The notes beneath the pieces were generated by a model. It did not search any database. It saw only the letters and a program-made list of their open reading frames with translations, and was not told the origin of the DNA. From Branchiostoma floridae (Eukaryota; Chordata; Leptocardii; Amphioxiformes; Branchiostomatidae), in the NCBI RefSeq assembly GCF_000003815.2, contig NC_049988.1:9534896-9598895 (forward strand): a stretch of 64,000 bases of DNA, read 5' to 3'. Shown one piece after another: positions 43,641 to 54,429 of the stretch. Position numbers and translations under genes: made by a program. Position 1 is the first letter of the stretch. Every line of letters starts with the position of its first letter.

Positions 43641-44808
43641 AAGTTGGAACATGTTTCAGAAGTGTTGGCGGAACTATAGAGAAAAGTTGTCGAGTGATTT
43701 TTTTATATACAGAGAAGTGCTAAAAATAGCGGACCGTTATTTACTGATCTTATGAAGTATTTCCTAAGCTGTTTTCTTGCCTTAAACATGAGTTATGGCA
43801 ATCAGAATTATAAACTTGGACATGGCTACCTTAATCATAATTCTGTGTTTTGATGTAATTGTTTGTCTGTTAGAGTCGTCTTGAGCCATCTTGAGCAATC
43901 TTGTTTTTAATTGTGATTTAAGTTTAGAATTGGGTAAATGAAGACAGTTATGATACATCGAAAGAAATAAGGAAACATATCTACTAGCTATGTACAATGG
44001 TACTTTAATGCAGAGCTACCACCGCACAGTTAGGTGGCCCAATGCAGCCTCCCTTGGTACGTTTTATTGGTATAAGCTTTCGTAGTTTTTAGGCCACGCC
44101 CCGGACCGGTTCTTATTGCCGGACCAAAACTCATAGAACACCTGTTAGCGGGGAAGATTATGACCCATTTCTGTGATATGAGACTCAGAAGACCTTGGTA
44201 GATTCCCATTGAATGTAGGTATATCCATTAGGGTAATTTATTATTGGTTGCGCATTGTACGGATGGTGGGGAGTGCAGACAGAAAAGGGGAGGTATGGTA
44301 GAAAGGTAACAACTTAATATTACCCATTAACTTCTGCATGTATCCTATTGCACACCCTTTGAAAGCTGAATCTCAAAATAGCATTTACAAATAGTGCCCA
44401 CCCCCACGGGCGAAAGAACTTCTAAATACTGCACGTTAGATATGGCAGACAGAGCACATTTTATTTTACAATTGTCCCCTCTACGATCAAGGAAGAAAAA
44501 GCCAACAAATTCTATACTAATCTATCCAACTTTACATAAAACTACAGCTCTCCTCCGAACACAGAACTCACACATTTCAGGAAAAGTGGGATCCTTAGTC
44601 TTCCACTGTCACAGAAAAAGAAGTCAATAAGTTATATGTTAGAGTTATCGTCTAGAATAAAAAAGCTGCTTACTATACTGTTTGCGCTCATACCTTCTGC
44701 TCCCTTTAAACCCCCCTGAAATTTGTCCTTGGGAGTTATACGAAAGGCTAAGACGCCTTTTCCCATAAATCGAACGGTCCCGACAAGGTATCACTCAAAA
44801 TTGTTAAA
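43641..44808. other. No feature recognised
   Basis: Short open frames but no element ends or domains. GCCTCCCTTGGTAC at about 44047 resembles the start of the repeat at 47770. Confidence 0.35.
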
Positions 44809-45221
44809 ATGTTCGCAGCTGAGTTTAGCGAAGTGTTAGCCCACTTTAATTCATCTTTAGAAGAAGGATGCGTTCCCACTCAATGGAAGCAAGCGTCTAT
44901 AACACCTGTTTCTAACAAGACACCAGCCACTATTGAAACTTTGAGACCAATATCCTTAACTTCAATTTTCACTAAAACCTTTAAGTCCTATATCACTCAG
45001 TGGGTACTCCAGAATGTTGCCAGAGTGGCGGATACAAACCAGTTTGGTAACAGGAAAGGGATGTCTCATTATCTCACTAGCTTAAATAACTATACACTTC
45101 TTGGTGCCGAAACCCCTAGAGGTGTTTAAACAATCTTACTAACTGAATCTAGTAAGGCTTTCGATAGGATAAATCATACCAAGTTGATAGATAAAATGAT
45201 TGCCTGTGGTGTACGGACGTT
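44809..45221 (+). pseudogene. Non-LTR retrotransposon reverse transcriptase, fragment 1 (LINE A)
   Basis: The frame from 44809 gives the typical start of a LINE reverse transcriptase domain: GCVPTQWKQASITPVSNK, then LRPISLTSIFTKTFKSYI. After a stop at 45127 and a frame change it continues as LTESSKAFDRINHTKLIDKM to about 45220. In active relatives the motif is D-F-SKAFD; here the catalytic Asp position reads Glu and the next residue Ser, so the enzyme would be dead even if the frame were mended by nature. The element is broken at 45222 by another insertion. It encoded the ORF2 polyprotein of a LINE; no ORF1 or endonuclease domain is seen upstream. Confidence 0.85.
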
Positions 45222-45383
45222 CGTTAGATATAGTGATAGCTTAGTTGCAGATGTATTGTTTATTCAATTGTAATACTACATGTTATAGTACTTAGTCTTT
45301 ATAATTAGTATCCCATCATGGGATTTGCTGCATTTAGCCCACATGGGCAGGAACATGCAAATAAAGATCATCATCATCATTAT
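45222..45383 (+). mobile_element. Inserted LINE 3' tail with (ATC)n end
   Basis: About 160 bp with no homology to LINE A split its reverse transcriptase between GVRT and PWICSFL. The segment ends GCAAATAAAGATCATCATC, a 3' UTR and simple tail typical of a 5'-truncated LINE. It carries CCCATCATGGGA and GCCCACATGGGC hairpins. Confidence 0.7.
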
Positions 45384-45955
45384 GCCATGGATCTGTAGTT
45401 TTCTTACCAAACGAAGTCAGTGTGTCCGATACCACAACAATTGCTCAGATTTAAAAGAAATTTCTTCTGGAGTGCCGCAGGGCACTCAACTTGGTCCGGG
45501 TCTATTTTTGATATACATTAATGACGCTCTGAAAGACGATATCTTAAACCGATACAAATATGTTGATGTCTGTGTGCGAGAGTCGACTTTATAATAAAGC
45601 GTGCCTAATCCAATCCTCACTTGACCAACTCAATACCTGGGCGACTAGAAATGACATGATTTTAAATACCGAGAAGTGTATGCTCATGACCTTTTCATTC
45701 ATGAGGAATTGCCCTCCACCCCCCAAGATCTTACTTGCCGGAAAGTCCCTTAAGTATACAGAATCTGCTTGTATTCTAGGCCTTTGGTTATCTAGTAATC
45801 TAAGATGGGACAAACATGTAGATGTTATAACCAAAAAGGCCAGCTCACGATTTTTCTGGCTAAAGAACTAAAAAAACTCCGGACTCCCTGTTCAAGACCT
45901 CTGTGATTTTTACCAAGGTTATATTCGCCCGACCCTTGAATATGCAGCTCCGGTC
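45384..45955 (+). pseudogene. Reverse transcriptase, fragment 2 (LINE A)
   Basis: Continues fragment 1 after the insertion: PWICSFLTKRSQCVRYHNN, then SSGVPQGTQLGPGLFLIYIN DAL in the palm, then KYVDVCV where the family has a Y-x-D-D box; one Asp codon is missing and the frame changes there. A second frame gives LDQLNTWATRNDMILNTEKC, ILGLWLSSNLRWDKHVDVIT and KKASSRFFWLK. After another change, LCDFYQGYIRPTLEYAAPV runs into the gap. At least three frame breaks. Confidence 0.85.
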
Positions 45956-46101
45956 NNNNNNNNNNNNNNNNNNNNNNNNNNNNNNNNNNNNNNNNNNNNN
46001 NNNNNNNNNNNNNNNNNNNNNNNNNNNNNNNNNNNNNNNNNNNNNNNNNNNNNNNNNNNNNNNNNNNNNNNNNNNNNNNNNNNNNNNNNNNNNNNNNNNN
46101 N
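45956..46101. other. Assembly gap (146 N)
   Basis: Run of N inside LINE A. Confidence 0.99.
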
Positions 46102-46275
46102 TTGTATGATTTACAAACCCGAATTGGATTATTGCTTTGTTATGTTCAATCCTATATTTGTATTTATCTTTTGTACTTTGAGTTATTATTATTGTTATAG
46201 GGCTCCCTTGGAAATCAGTTACCACGTTAACTGAAGGGACTACCCTAAAGATCAATAAATAAATAAATAAATAAA
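46102..46275 (+). mobile_element. 3' tail of a second LINE (type B), inserted in LINE A
   Basis: GGGCTCCCTTGGAAATCAGT, a short hairpin (GTTACCACGTTAAC), then a (AATA)n tail. The end matches that of the minus-strand LINE at 46491 (CCCCCTTGGAAATCAAC ... (AATA)n), so they belong to the same or a sister family. LINE A coding sequence resumes directly after the tail. Confidence 0.75.
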
Positions 46276-46445
46276 TATGCCGTCCTCGAGAAAAGAAGAG
46301 AAACCCTTAGCCTAAAATTCGCGAAGTCGCTACTCCACGACCCAACTTTCCGGCATTGGTTGCCTCCTACCCTCTTGCCAAAACAAATCGTTATAAAATG
46401 AGTGTAATTCCATATTTTTCAGCCCTTCCTAACAAACATTTGAGT
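46276..46445 (+). pseudogene. LINE A ORF2, C-terminal fragment 3
   Basis: VLEKRRETLSLKFAKSLL, then HDPTFRHWLPPT and, after a frame change, KTNRYKMSVIPYFSALPN and a stop near 46445. This is the conserved C-terminal region that follows the reverse transcriptase in such LINEs. It confirms that the (AATA)n-tailed piece before it is an insertion. Confidence 0.8.
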
Positions 46446-46490
46446 TGACCACAAGTTGAAATCTTCCATCACCATTGTCAACTACTACTT

Positions 46491-47357
46491 TTTTATTTAT
46501 TTATTTATTTATTTCATCTTGAAACAGATGGGTAGCCCCTACAACAGTGTATAGTTGATTTCCAAGGGGGCCCATCAAACATACATGTAAAATAATAACA
46601 TACAGTACAGAAAACATAAAACCGGTGCGTCAAAACATAATCAGTGTCCATACTCATGTCGAAAACGTTCCAAGGTCAAAATCAATATGTCAAGAGATGG
46701 AGTGGAGGTCAGAGGTCAAATCATATATCAAATCATGTGTAAAACGAAAATTAATGAAACTGAAATTTACAAAGTATGGATAGTAAATCATATGTAAAGA
46801 TTGAACAAACAAACAAATTAAAACAGTAAGGCACATCAGAGACAAAGGTGCTTTTCCATACTAAGTTCCAATATTACTTGAGGTCAGATATACATGTGTT
46901 CTTCAGAGCTGTTTTAAAGCCTTTTAGTGTTGTGATGTTTCTTATGTTATGATATCTGCTAGTTTGTTGTACTGGCTAGTGCCAGTGTATGCAAATGTTT
47001 TTTGTCCACATGTGGTGTTGTAGCTTGGTGGGTGTAGTTTAGTGGTCTGCCTAGTGTTGTAAGTATGGATACGAGAGTTGTGCTGAAATGTGGCGGATAG
47101 GTATGTTGGTGCCAAGCCTGTCAGACATTTGAAAACCATAATGCACGTGTGCTCAAATCTCCTATCAGCCAGGTATTTCCAGTTGAGAGTTCGGTGGAGG
47201 TTCACAATGCTGATGTCCCGTTGCCTACGTTGTAGCACCACCCTTGCCGCTCTGTTTTGTAGTATTTGTAGTTGCCGTTCTTTGGTGGCCCCACAGGTTC
47301 CCCAGACAGTGTCACAATAGTCGAAAATAGGCAATATCATAGTCTTGTACAACATAT
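46491..47357 (-). mobile_element. 5'-truncated LINE B, minus strand
   Basis: Read on the minus strand, coding sequence of the ORF2 C-terminal region (from 47355 down to a stop at 46874) precedes about 380 bp of 3' UTR containing TTGGAAATCAACTATACAC and a (AATA)n tail. Truncation on the 5' side is at about 47357, just inside the region after the reverse transcriptase. It lies tail-to-tail with the plus-strand insertion at 46102-46275. Confidence 0.85.
46874..47355 (-). pseudogene. LINE B ORF2, C-terminal fragment
   Basis: MLYKTMILPIFDYCDTVWG, LQNRAARVVL, NWKYLADRRFEHTCIMVFKC, LAPTYLSATF and a run ending TSQYNKLADIIT give the standard layout of the region following the reverse transcriptase in CR1/L2-type LINEs. 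A small indel ends the frame at 46942; the shifted frame goes on as NIRNITTLKGFKTALKNT to a stop at 46874. Better preserved than LINE A, hence probably a younger insertion. Catalytic motifs are not present because of truncation. Confidence 0.85.
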
Positions 47358-47399
47358 CAGCAATACTGAAAGTCAGGCAGTGACTACTCTGCAGTAATA

Positions 47400-47610
47400 G
47401 CTATTTCAGTTATTACTCTGCAGTAATAGCTCATCTGTATTGTCTTACGGTGTTGATGTTAGTCTTATTACTATGCTTTTTATTACTATTTTAAGTTTTA
47501 ATGTACCTGTGTGTATATTTTAATTTCCTGAATATGTAATTCAGCGCGCTATGTATTGCGCTGCCATGTATTCAGCGATTGGTTGCAATCAATAAACTAT
47601 CATTATTGTA
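47400..47610 (+). mobile_element. LINE 3' tail
   Basis: A non-coding piece with TCAGCGCGCTATGTATTGCG followed by GCAATCAATAAACTATCATT; it looks like the 3' UTR and tail of another truncated LINE. A 24-bp near-duplication (TACTCTGCAGTAATAGCT) occurs at 47383 and 47417. Confidence 0.5.
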
Positions 47611-48474
47611 TGTCCGTCAATTTATCACTTGCAATAGCTTTTGGGCAGAAATTTGCAATGGATGTTGTCTGTCAGCAAAATAACTCAAGAACGCCGACTG
47701 GATGGATTGGTTCCATACTTAGTAGTGTGTTGGTGGGGTGTGACAAAAGCTGGAAATGATTAGATTTTGGGCCGCATAGCGGCTTCCCTTGGTACTGCAG
47801 CGGAACTTCCGGTTTTACAAATCGTGTTCTTAAAAAGCCAATAGATAGCTCTTGTGCTCAAAAAAAGAGACGCACGGTTTGTTCCCCTAGCGACTAGGTT
47901 TGGAATTGCAGTGGCATTTTTGTAAAAACGTTCTGAAGAGAATAACTCAAGATAGGAATAACGGATTTTCATGAATTATGGTATATAGGTAGCTTGAACC
48001 AAACTGTGCAAAATGAAATACAAATCATGCAAATTGTGTTATATCTGCATAATTAATGAGGATATTCTATTTTAGCCGTTTTTCAATGTATCTGAAGAAA
48101 CGAAGGATGGACTGCAATCATCTCAGGTATGCAGATAGCTTAGGCAAAGATATTCATAATGATAAACATATTATACAAGCGAAGAATGAATTTGCATAAT
48201 TGATAAGAACACTGTATAATTTCAATATTTTCGATAACTGGACTTCAATGAATGTAATTTATGATAGATGGAACATAAACAGATACCAAACATGCAAACG
48301 ATAAACAGATTTGCATAATGTCTGCAAAATTGCAAAACTGCTTAATTATGAATGGGAATTTTATACTTCTTATACTGACATATGTAAGTTAATCAATGAT
48401 GAACATCACCATGCATAAATTATGTAAATGTCTATTTCATAAATCTACAAAAGCTCTAGATATTTCATGGAGGT
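47611..48474. repeat. AT-rich dispersed repeat with TTTGCATAAT words
   Basis: From about 47770 the sequence is AT-rich with recurrent ATTTGCATAAT(G/T) and GCATAATTAATGAG words (48034, 48190, 48310), also seen at 41200. It looks like a repeat of unclear class; no ends are resolved. Confidence 0.4.
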
Positions 48475-48609
48475 ACTTAAGTTCGCGGGGATTTAAATTC
48501 GAAGTAGCCATGCCATGGAAAATGTTCGCGGTGATTTTAAGTTCGCGGTGAAGCGGCCACCGCGAAAACCGCGAACATTAAACCACCGCGAAAGTTTCTG
48601 CATTTACAG
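48475..48609 (-). mobile_element. MITE, CTGTAAATGCA family (copy 4, truncated)
   Basis: Inverted relative to copy 1. The right end TTTCTGCATTTACAG is intact, and the interior has GTTCGCGGTGA and CCGCGAACATTAAACC. The outer CTGTAAATGCA of the other end is missing. Confidence 0.8.
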
Positions 48610-48654
48610 AATGAGGTCGCCGAACTCTAGTTATAGACATACTTTATGTAAATA

Positions 48655-48960
48655 TATTCCTGACTATAGTGGGTACCGGTACAAAACCAATTTTTGGCAT
48701 TGGACCGTTACAGGAAAACCGAACCTAAAAAAATTCGGTTCGCCGGATGTTGGACCTATTGGAAAATGAAAAGATTATATGATCAGGCATTCACACGTTT
48801 CGGGGCTTACCGGTCGAGGAAATAACAAGAGCAGTCAGCTTTGTAGGATTTCAAAACGCCAGTGGAAGTCGAATGCTCCACAAAACAGATTTCTTTGTTG
48901 CGAAATGGGCCATTGTTTTAAGTATCGTCCATTCACACCGTTTAAGATACGAAAAAGCAC
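48655..48960 (+). mobile_element. GGTACC-ended dispersed element (copy 2)
   Basis: GGGTACCGGTACAAAACC at the start, then ATTGGACCG, GGCATTCACACGTTTCGG and TCCACAAAACAGATTTCTTT, collinear with the copy at 50990. The right end is lost. Confidence 0.7.
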
Positions 48961-49641
48961 CTGTACTGATCAAACTCATACTTATACCATTGAAAGAAGA
49001 TCAGACAAAGACAAGTTCCTAAAATAGAAAGGCCGACATTTGCTTGGGTGCAAATATAGCATATTTCAGCCATACCCATTCCCACGCAACGTTGAACTGT
49101 TCCAAGTCACCCCTGCGCAAAAATGGAACATTTTAACTAAGTTATCCTCAAAAGGGAACTAATATTGTGAATTGATTCCAGGTCAAAACAGAGCTTGTCC
49201 AATATGCCCCGGGCCCATATGGAAGAATATAATCTTCCACAGGAGCGCCTATGCATAACTAATTGGTTATTAGAATCGCAGCAACTCCTATTTTTCCGAA
49301 AGTGAAAAAACAAACAAACCGCATCTTCCATTCATGACGCCATTCAACAATTTCCACAACGATAACTAGGTCTAAGTACCGTTATAATCTCGTGATGTGG
49401 GTATATCTATTATTGCGGTGAACTTTTTTTAATCAAGCAGGTGCAGGTACTATGTAGCAGAAGTGTTGTTTTTTTTTCAAGCTGAAAACTTAAATCTTCT
49501 TCTTGTTTTGTATGAGCCATTACATAAACGGAGACGTCTCGAATTTTTAAAAGAATTTCACCACCCTACCTGTCGCTTCATTTCTTTTCTGAAAAATCCC
49601 AGGACCAACACATTAAGTTGATTTGGTTTTATCTATATATT
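48961..49641. other. No feature recognised
   Basis: Would be 3' UTR or downstream sequence if the exon at 49642 is real. Confidence 0.3.
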
Positions 49642-49869
49642 TTATTTTCCTTCGAATTCTTTGTTAAGTATATACCTCTGCATACCACTGTTAAATTGTT
49701 TTGCTTTGTATGCAATCAGCCATCGGACGTAATCTTGTCTTAGTGTTATAATTTCCTGCTCGTAGCGTGCGAGACCCGGAGGATAGGAGTTTCTTCCTAG
49801 TTCGAGGGTTTCTTTTCGGAGGTCAGTGGTGATACTCGGGTACTGAGAGTGTTTTATTGGGATCAAACT
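49642..49869 (-). CDS. Candidate terminal coding exon, unknown protein
   Basis: On the minus strand an acceptor-like AAACTGCCAG (+ 49870-49879) opens a frame of 75 codons that ends in TAA, followed at once by AATAAA within AAAATAAAATATATAG. It reads SLIPIKHSQYPSITTDLRKE, TLELGRNSYPPGLARYEQEI, ITLRQDYVRWLIAYKAKQFN, then SGMQRYILNKEFEGK. The even mix of residues, charged and aromatic pattern and lack of repeats look like real protein, perhaps partly helical. There is no in-frame ATG at its start, which fits an internal start of a 3' exon. The pyrimidine tract is weak. I recognise no family and no upstream exon. Confidence 0.35.
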   Translation of the reverse strand, partial: SLIPIKHSQYPSITTDLRKETLELGRNSYPPGLARYEQEIITLRQDYVRWLIAYKAKQFNSGMQRYILNKEFEGK

Positions 49870-49879
49870 CTGGCAGTTT

Positions 49880-50989
49880 AAAGTTACTTACAATTTGAAT
49901 GTACAAAGTTTACGTCAAAAAAGAACAACAACAACACTAGAAGTACCTACATTTGCTCGGGGAAAAATACATGCATTCTCGCCGCTGTCAAACTTACGTA
50001 TCAAAACGTAACGCAAACTGTCCAATTTTCCCTCGTTTTCCGCCAAGTAACATTTTGTCGATTGTCTCAACTAACCCTACTAAAGTCGAATCTGCCGAAA
50101 ATGATTGATAGTGCCATGCGGAATGTTAATGAATTCATCGACAAAGACTTATATTCTAACGTTCAATGCATGCGTACCGCCCGCTACCGCTCAAATGACC
50201 CTGTCTGAACTCCAAATCCTCGCAAACTACAATTTTAAATCGGGCAAAGGGTGACATATGACCTCTGTAAGGCTGTAATATGCATCTGTTTGTGTATATA
50301 CGGGATTGCAAGGACCCGCTTATAAATATTAACTAGCATTCGCCTTCCTCGTCGCTGATTGGCTGGCTCTATAAAGCAATTAACTCTCGCTCTCCCCAGA
50401 CCGCTGGCACCTGGCACGTGTGGGCTCTGGGGTCACGGGAGTTCACGGGAGAAGGACGAAGGAAAACCAATTTCCCCTCACAAAAGTGCAGAAAATTAAT
50501 AATTTGAAATTGGTTTATGCCAAAAACTTTACTTGGATCATTTTACCAACTATCTAATGCCCATCTACACCATATTAAAGGTCATTCCATTGTAATTCAA
50601 GGGTACAGGGGGCCAACATACACCGTTTTGGTCAAAACATGACCTTTAAACCTCAAAAAAATCATTTTAGAGGAAGATATGACAAGAATGAGAAAAAACA
50701 CCTGGGTATTGACCCACTCTACCCTTGTGCCAAATTTCAGATCATTAGGTCCAGGAACGACGGAGATGATTCGATTTGAAGATTTGACAGGAGAAAGAAA
50801 CATTACGAATACCATATATTTCACCATACCATATATGGTATGGCTGAAATATAAATATTCTATAAAACTTATCCCATTTATATCTCTGCCAGAATTCAGC
50901 TCATTAAGTACTGGCACCGTTTAGTAAACTTACATGAGGACTCCCTGCTTCGCTACGCATACAACACTGTATTTATACTGGTGACTAGG
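49880..50989. other. No feature recognised
   Basis: No element ends or supported exons. Short palindromic ATATGGTATGG/CCATACCATATATGG near 50823-50840. Confidence 0.35.
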
Positions 50990-51385
50990 GGTGGGTACCG
51001 GTACCGGTACAGTATACCGGTACAAAACCGTTTTTTTCTTATTGGACCGGAAAAAAATCGGTGGACCGAATGTTTGATCTATTAGAAAATAAATAGGTTA
51101 TTTGATTAGGCATTCAAACGTCTCAGTCAAGAGTAAAGTTTATGTCATTTCTACCAAGGTTTGCCGTCAATCGCACAGGGGCTGTTAGCCTTGTAGGATT
51201 TTAGAACGCTAGTGTAAATCACATACTCCACCAAACATTTTTCTTTGTAGTGAATTGGACCACTGTTGTGAGTACATTCAAGTCACAAGTTTTCAAATAC
51301 TGAATCAGGTCCGGGTTAAGGTCCGGACCTGGACCTGATCCTCTGAACCTGAACCGAATATGGACATGAATTTTCTGTATAATTA
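50990..51385 (+). mobile_element. GGTACC-ended dispersed element (copy 3, most complete)
   Basis: Starts AGGGGTGGGTACCGGTACCG and carries all blocks of the other copies, ending GAATTTTCTGTATAATTAGT. Its start is the mirror of the right end of copy 1 (CTGTACTGGTACCTCCCCC), which defines TIRs of about 18 bp. AGGGGTGGG-type ends are common in hAT elements, but no target duplication is clear here. Confidence 0.7.
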
Positions 51386-51499
51386 GTATTCCATTGTGCA
51401 AGTCATCACTGAGGCTATCTACATAGCAAAAATCATGACGATACGTCAACACGTTCTCGAATTATTCTCGTCCAAAGTTTAAAAGGAAACCGACGCCTG

Positions 51500-51806
51500 C
51501 AGTTCAAAGAAAGCCGCTAGGGGGCCCAAACTCACAATAATCGCTCTGTTTCCAAGGGCTATATACCACTCAAAATCACGAACACAGCATGTCCAGAACA
51601 TGAGATATCAAAAATGGAAGTTCCACTGCAGTACATTAGCAAGCCGGTAGGGCCCCATTAGCGAACTTGACCCTTGTTTTCCCGACCCCTACCAAATATC
51701 ATCAGGATCCATCCAAGGCTTCTCGAGTTATATTGTTAGCAGACGGACAGACGGACGGACGCACAAGCCCAAAAAATAACCGTAGCCATTCTGGCGAAGG
51801 TAATTA
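51500..51806 (+). repeat. Dispersed repeat with GACGGACAGACGG motif
   Basis: CTACCAAATATCATCAGGAT then CCATCCAAGGCTTCTCGAGT, an AGACGGACAGACGGACGGAC tract and CATTCTGGCGAAGGTAATT. Such units with a GACA/GACG run are widespread in invertebrate genomes; I name no family. It stops beside the minus-strand R2. Confidence 0.5.
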
Positions 51807-51834
51807 AATTAACATGAACAATTCTTCATTTGAT

Positions 51835-52664
51835 TTTTGCACCAGGTAGATGACGTCATCAAATCTTTATTGCCTTATAATATTTCTATGAAACTATATT
51901 TTTGATGTGCATAAAGCTACCAATGTACTCTTAGAATTAAAAAAAAAATGGACCAATATAACGTCGTCCATATTTTGCAAACAAATCAAACCTATAATTC
52001 TTTCATGCCCTGTTGTCAATACCCATCGAAACTACACTGCTTTAAGGAGAAAACGTTGGAGAGTTATAAAGCCAAGTTAGGCAGGGAAGAAACCTTAAGC
52101 TGTGAAGGAATTATACAAAATTTTAAGTATTTTGCGTTCATAACATTAGAGCTGACGAGAAACACACAACGTCATGCTCATGTATTCAATCAAGGGAGAT
52201 CAATAACATATGCTTACGCTAATAAGTCGATCATTTGTTGCCAATACACATCCAATATAATTAGGTGTTATAACTTATAAAGGTGTGAAGTGAACGAGGT
52301 GCTAATCAGACCCCCCATGTAGTTAATCGTTTTATGGTTCGGTTGCTGTTTTAAGAACTCGGTTGCTGTTTTACAATTCGATTGCTGTTTAAAGAACTCG
52401 GTTGTTGTCTAAAGAACTCCATTGCTGTTTAAAACTTCGATTGCTGTTTCAAGAACTCGATTGCTGTTTAAAACCTCGGCTGCGATGTGCAGGACTCGGT
52501 TGCGATGTAGCGACTCCATTCGACTGCGATAATGCAACGGTTGCGATTTAGCGATCGCCTGCGATGTCAGGTAAGTATGCTGTTTCTCGGCGTTAACGAC
52601 AATCGTGTTTTCGAACCGCCAAATCGCGACCGAAATCCGAACGAAAACACGACATAGACATCGG
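51835..52664 (-). mobile_element. 830-bp element R2 with CAGCAACCGA array (minus-strand copy)
   Basis: Inverted copy of 23682-24515, collinear through the spaced array (52318-52570, here TCGGTTGCTG words) and the TGTATTGGCAACAAATGATC block, with small indels. The open frame at 52409-52789 (minus) only follows the array. Confidence 0.8.
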
Positions 52665-53204
52665 CACACTCTATTATACAGCCGTGTTATCGATCTTAAA
52701 AAAGCACTCGTCCGGCCGTCAACTTTACTAAAGCCGAACCAAAGTGCTCCTAAAGTGCCAGTTGAGCCAACGTGTGAGCCATGGAACAACTATAGCAGTA
52801 TCCACTTCTCAAGCCATGGCGCTAGCACATCACTCACAAATGACATGCTGTCCGCCTTCAGCGATTTTCTCCGCTGTTTCAAACCAACCTAAGTGGTTTC
52901 AGGCAGCATAATAAGCCTATGAAAGACCGTCAATTTTCCAGACAGACGTATCCTGACTTCCAACATGTACCCAAGGGCTTCGTTGTGTTTGGTAGTGTAG
53001 TGTCCGGACACACACTCCAGCGCCAATTATCTAGACTTTACCAGACTGACTACGCTTGCTCTGCTTCCAAAAAAGAAGTCAAACCCAACCTGTTTAGAAA
53101 TAGCCAACACTAGTATTACAGTAGAATATTGTTCATAACTGTCCATTGTCGCTTGTATATCTACTATGTTTATACCATGTACTTGCAATTAGCCCTCGGG
53201 CACG
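52665..53204. other. No feature recognised
   Basis: Two short plus-strand frames (52605-52892; 52919-53113) begin in or next to the repeat and show no domain. Confidence 0.3.
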
Positions 53205-53412
53205 AACTTGCAAATATACTTCTTCTTCTAATTATAGGGAGAAAATATATTTGCCAGGGGAGTTTTGCTACCAGATGAGTTGGTCGGCCGCGGAGGGGAA
53301 ACATGAACCTAAGCATGGACTGACTCCCCTGGCCAATTTCCCGATTATTAATATTTGCCGAATTCTACGATCCCCACACCCCCGTTGCATAGGAAGGCCT
53401 GGTGGAGGCTAC
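53205..53412. mobile_element. Diverged fold-back element related to 35524
   Basis: AAATATATTTGCCAGGGGAG pairs with CTCCCCTGGCCAATTTCCCG then ATTATTAATATTTG. The right edge GGTGGAGGCTAC resembles GGTAGAGGCTA of the element at 35524. Confidence 0.55.
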
Positions 53413-54429
53413 AAATTATCTGTCTTCAACGTGGTTTCCCGGACTGAGTTCCATGATGTGTAGTTGTGTACCCAAAAGACGCATTGTGTAACTTCGTAGA
53501 TGATAATACTTGCTCCCTCCATCGATATTGTATACCGAATATGTTTCTCATCACAAGGCAAGGTGTGCATAACCCGTTAATACTTGTTAGTGGTGAAAAC
53601 AGTCACTAATTCAGAACGAATTGTATCAATCATTAGTAATCTCAAAGAAAGTTGTAAGATACGCACAAACGTACATACGCACAAACACAGACACATACAC
53701 ACACATATACATACATATACAGAAAGAAAACTTAAGCTTACATGTGCGTCAAAGCAACCCCTGACGTGTCAGCATACAATCTCCAACGTTAACGTTGCTA
53801 GCTTGACCTTCAAATGTTAGTAGCACTAACAATTACAGTTCCCGACCTCTATTCGGATCTAAAAAGCCCTTCATCAAATATATAATTTGTCTAAATTGTA
53901 AATTTGATCTAATTACATTTCAAAGGTGAGGGTAACAAGAATGTTCAGAAGGTCAATGTTGATTTGACCTTGTGACTTGAGAATAAGAATCAGAACATGA
54001 CATTTGGCCTGTCCAAAGAGGGAATTTGTCTGTGCCCTTTGAGTCTTTCAGGCATGAAAATAGAGCTAGGTGCATTCTGGTCATGTCTCTAACTGTTATG
54101 TAATGGGAATACGTTCCAGAGTCTAAGCGACTTCAACCTACAAGAACTTCTTAAAACAGAAATGATTAGTTAAATCAATAAATGGGTAAGACTAGGACAA
54201 CATTTGCACAAAGAGAGTTTCTTTGCATGGGGGGGGGGGGGGGGCTCTTGTCAATCATTAGCTTTCGACCGTAAACAAATACTAGGTAACGTAAACATTA
54301 TAAAGCTTCAATATCATTATTATTCCACCGTAAGGGCGGTGGTATATATCCATGTGGCCTTGGCTATAATATTATCATGCACAGTCCATCCCTCTTTTTC
54401 CATCACGTGTACCTTTTACCTCCCTAGCC
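53413..54429. other. No feature recognised, short simple repeats
   Basis: Degenerate CA/TA run at 53690-53725 and a G-run at 54229-54243. Nothing else recognised. Confidence 0.35.
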
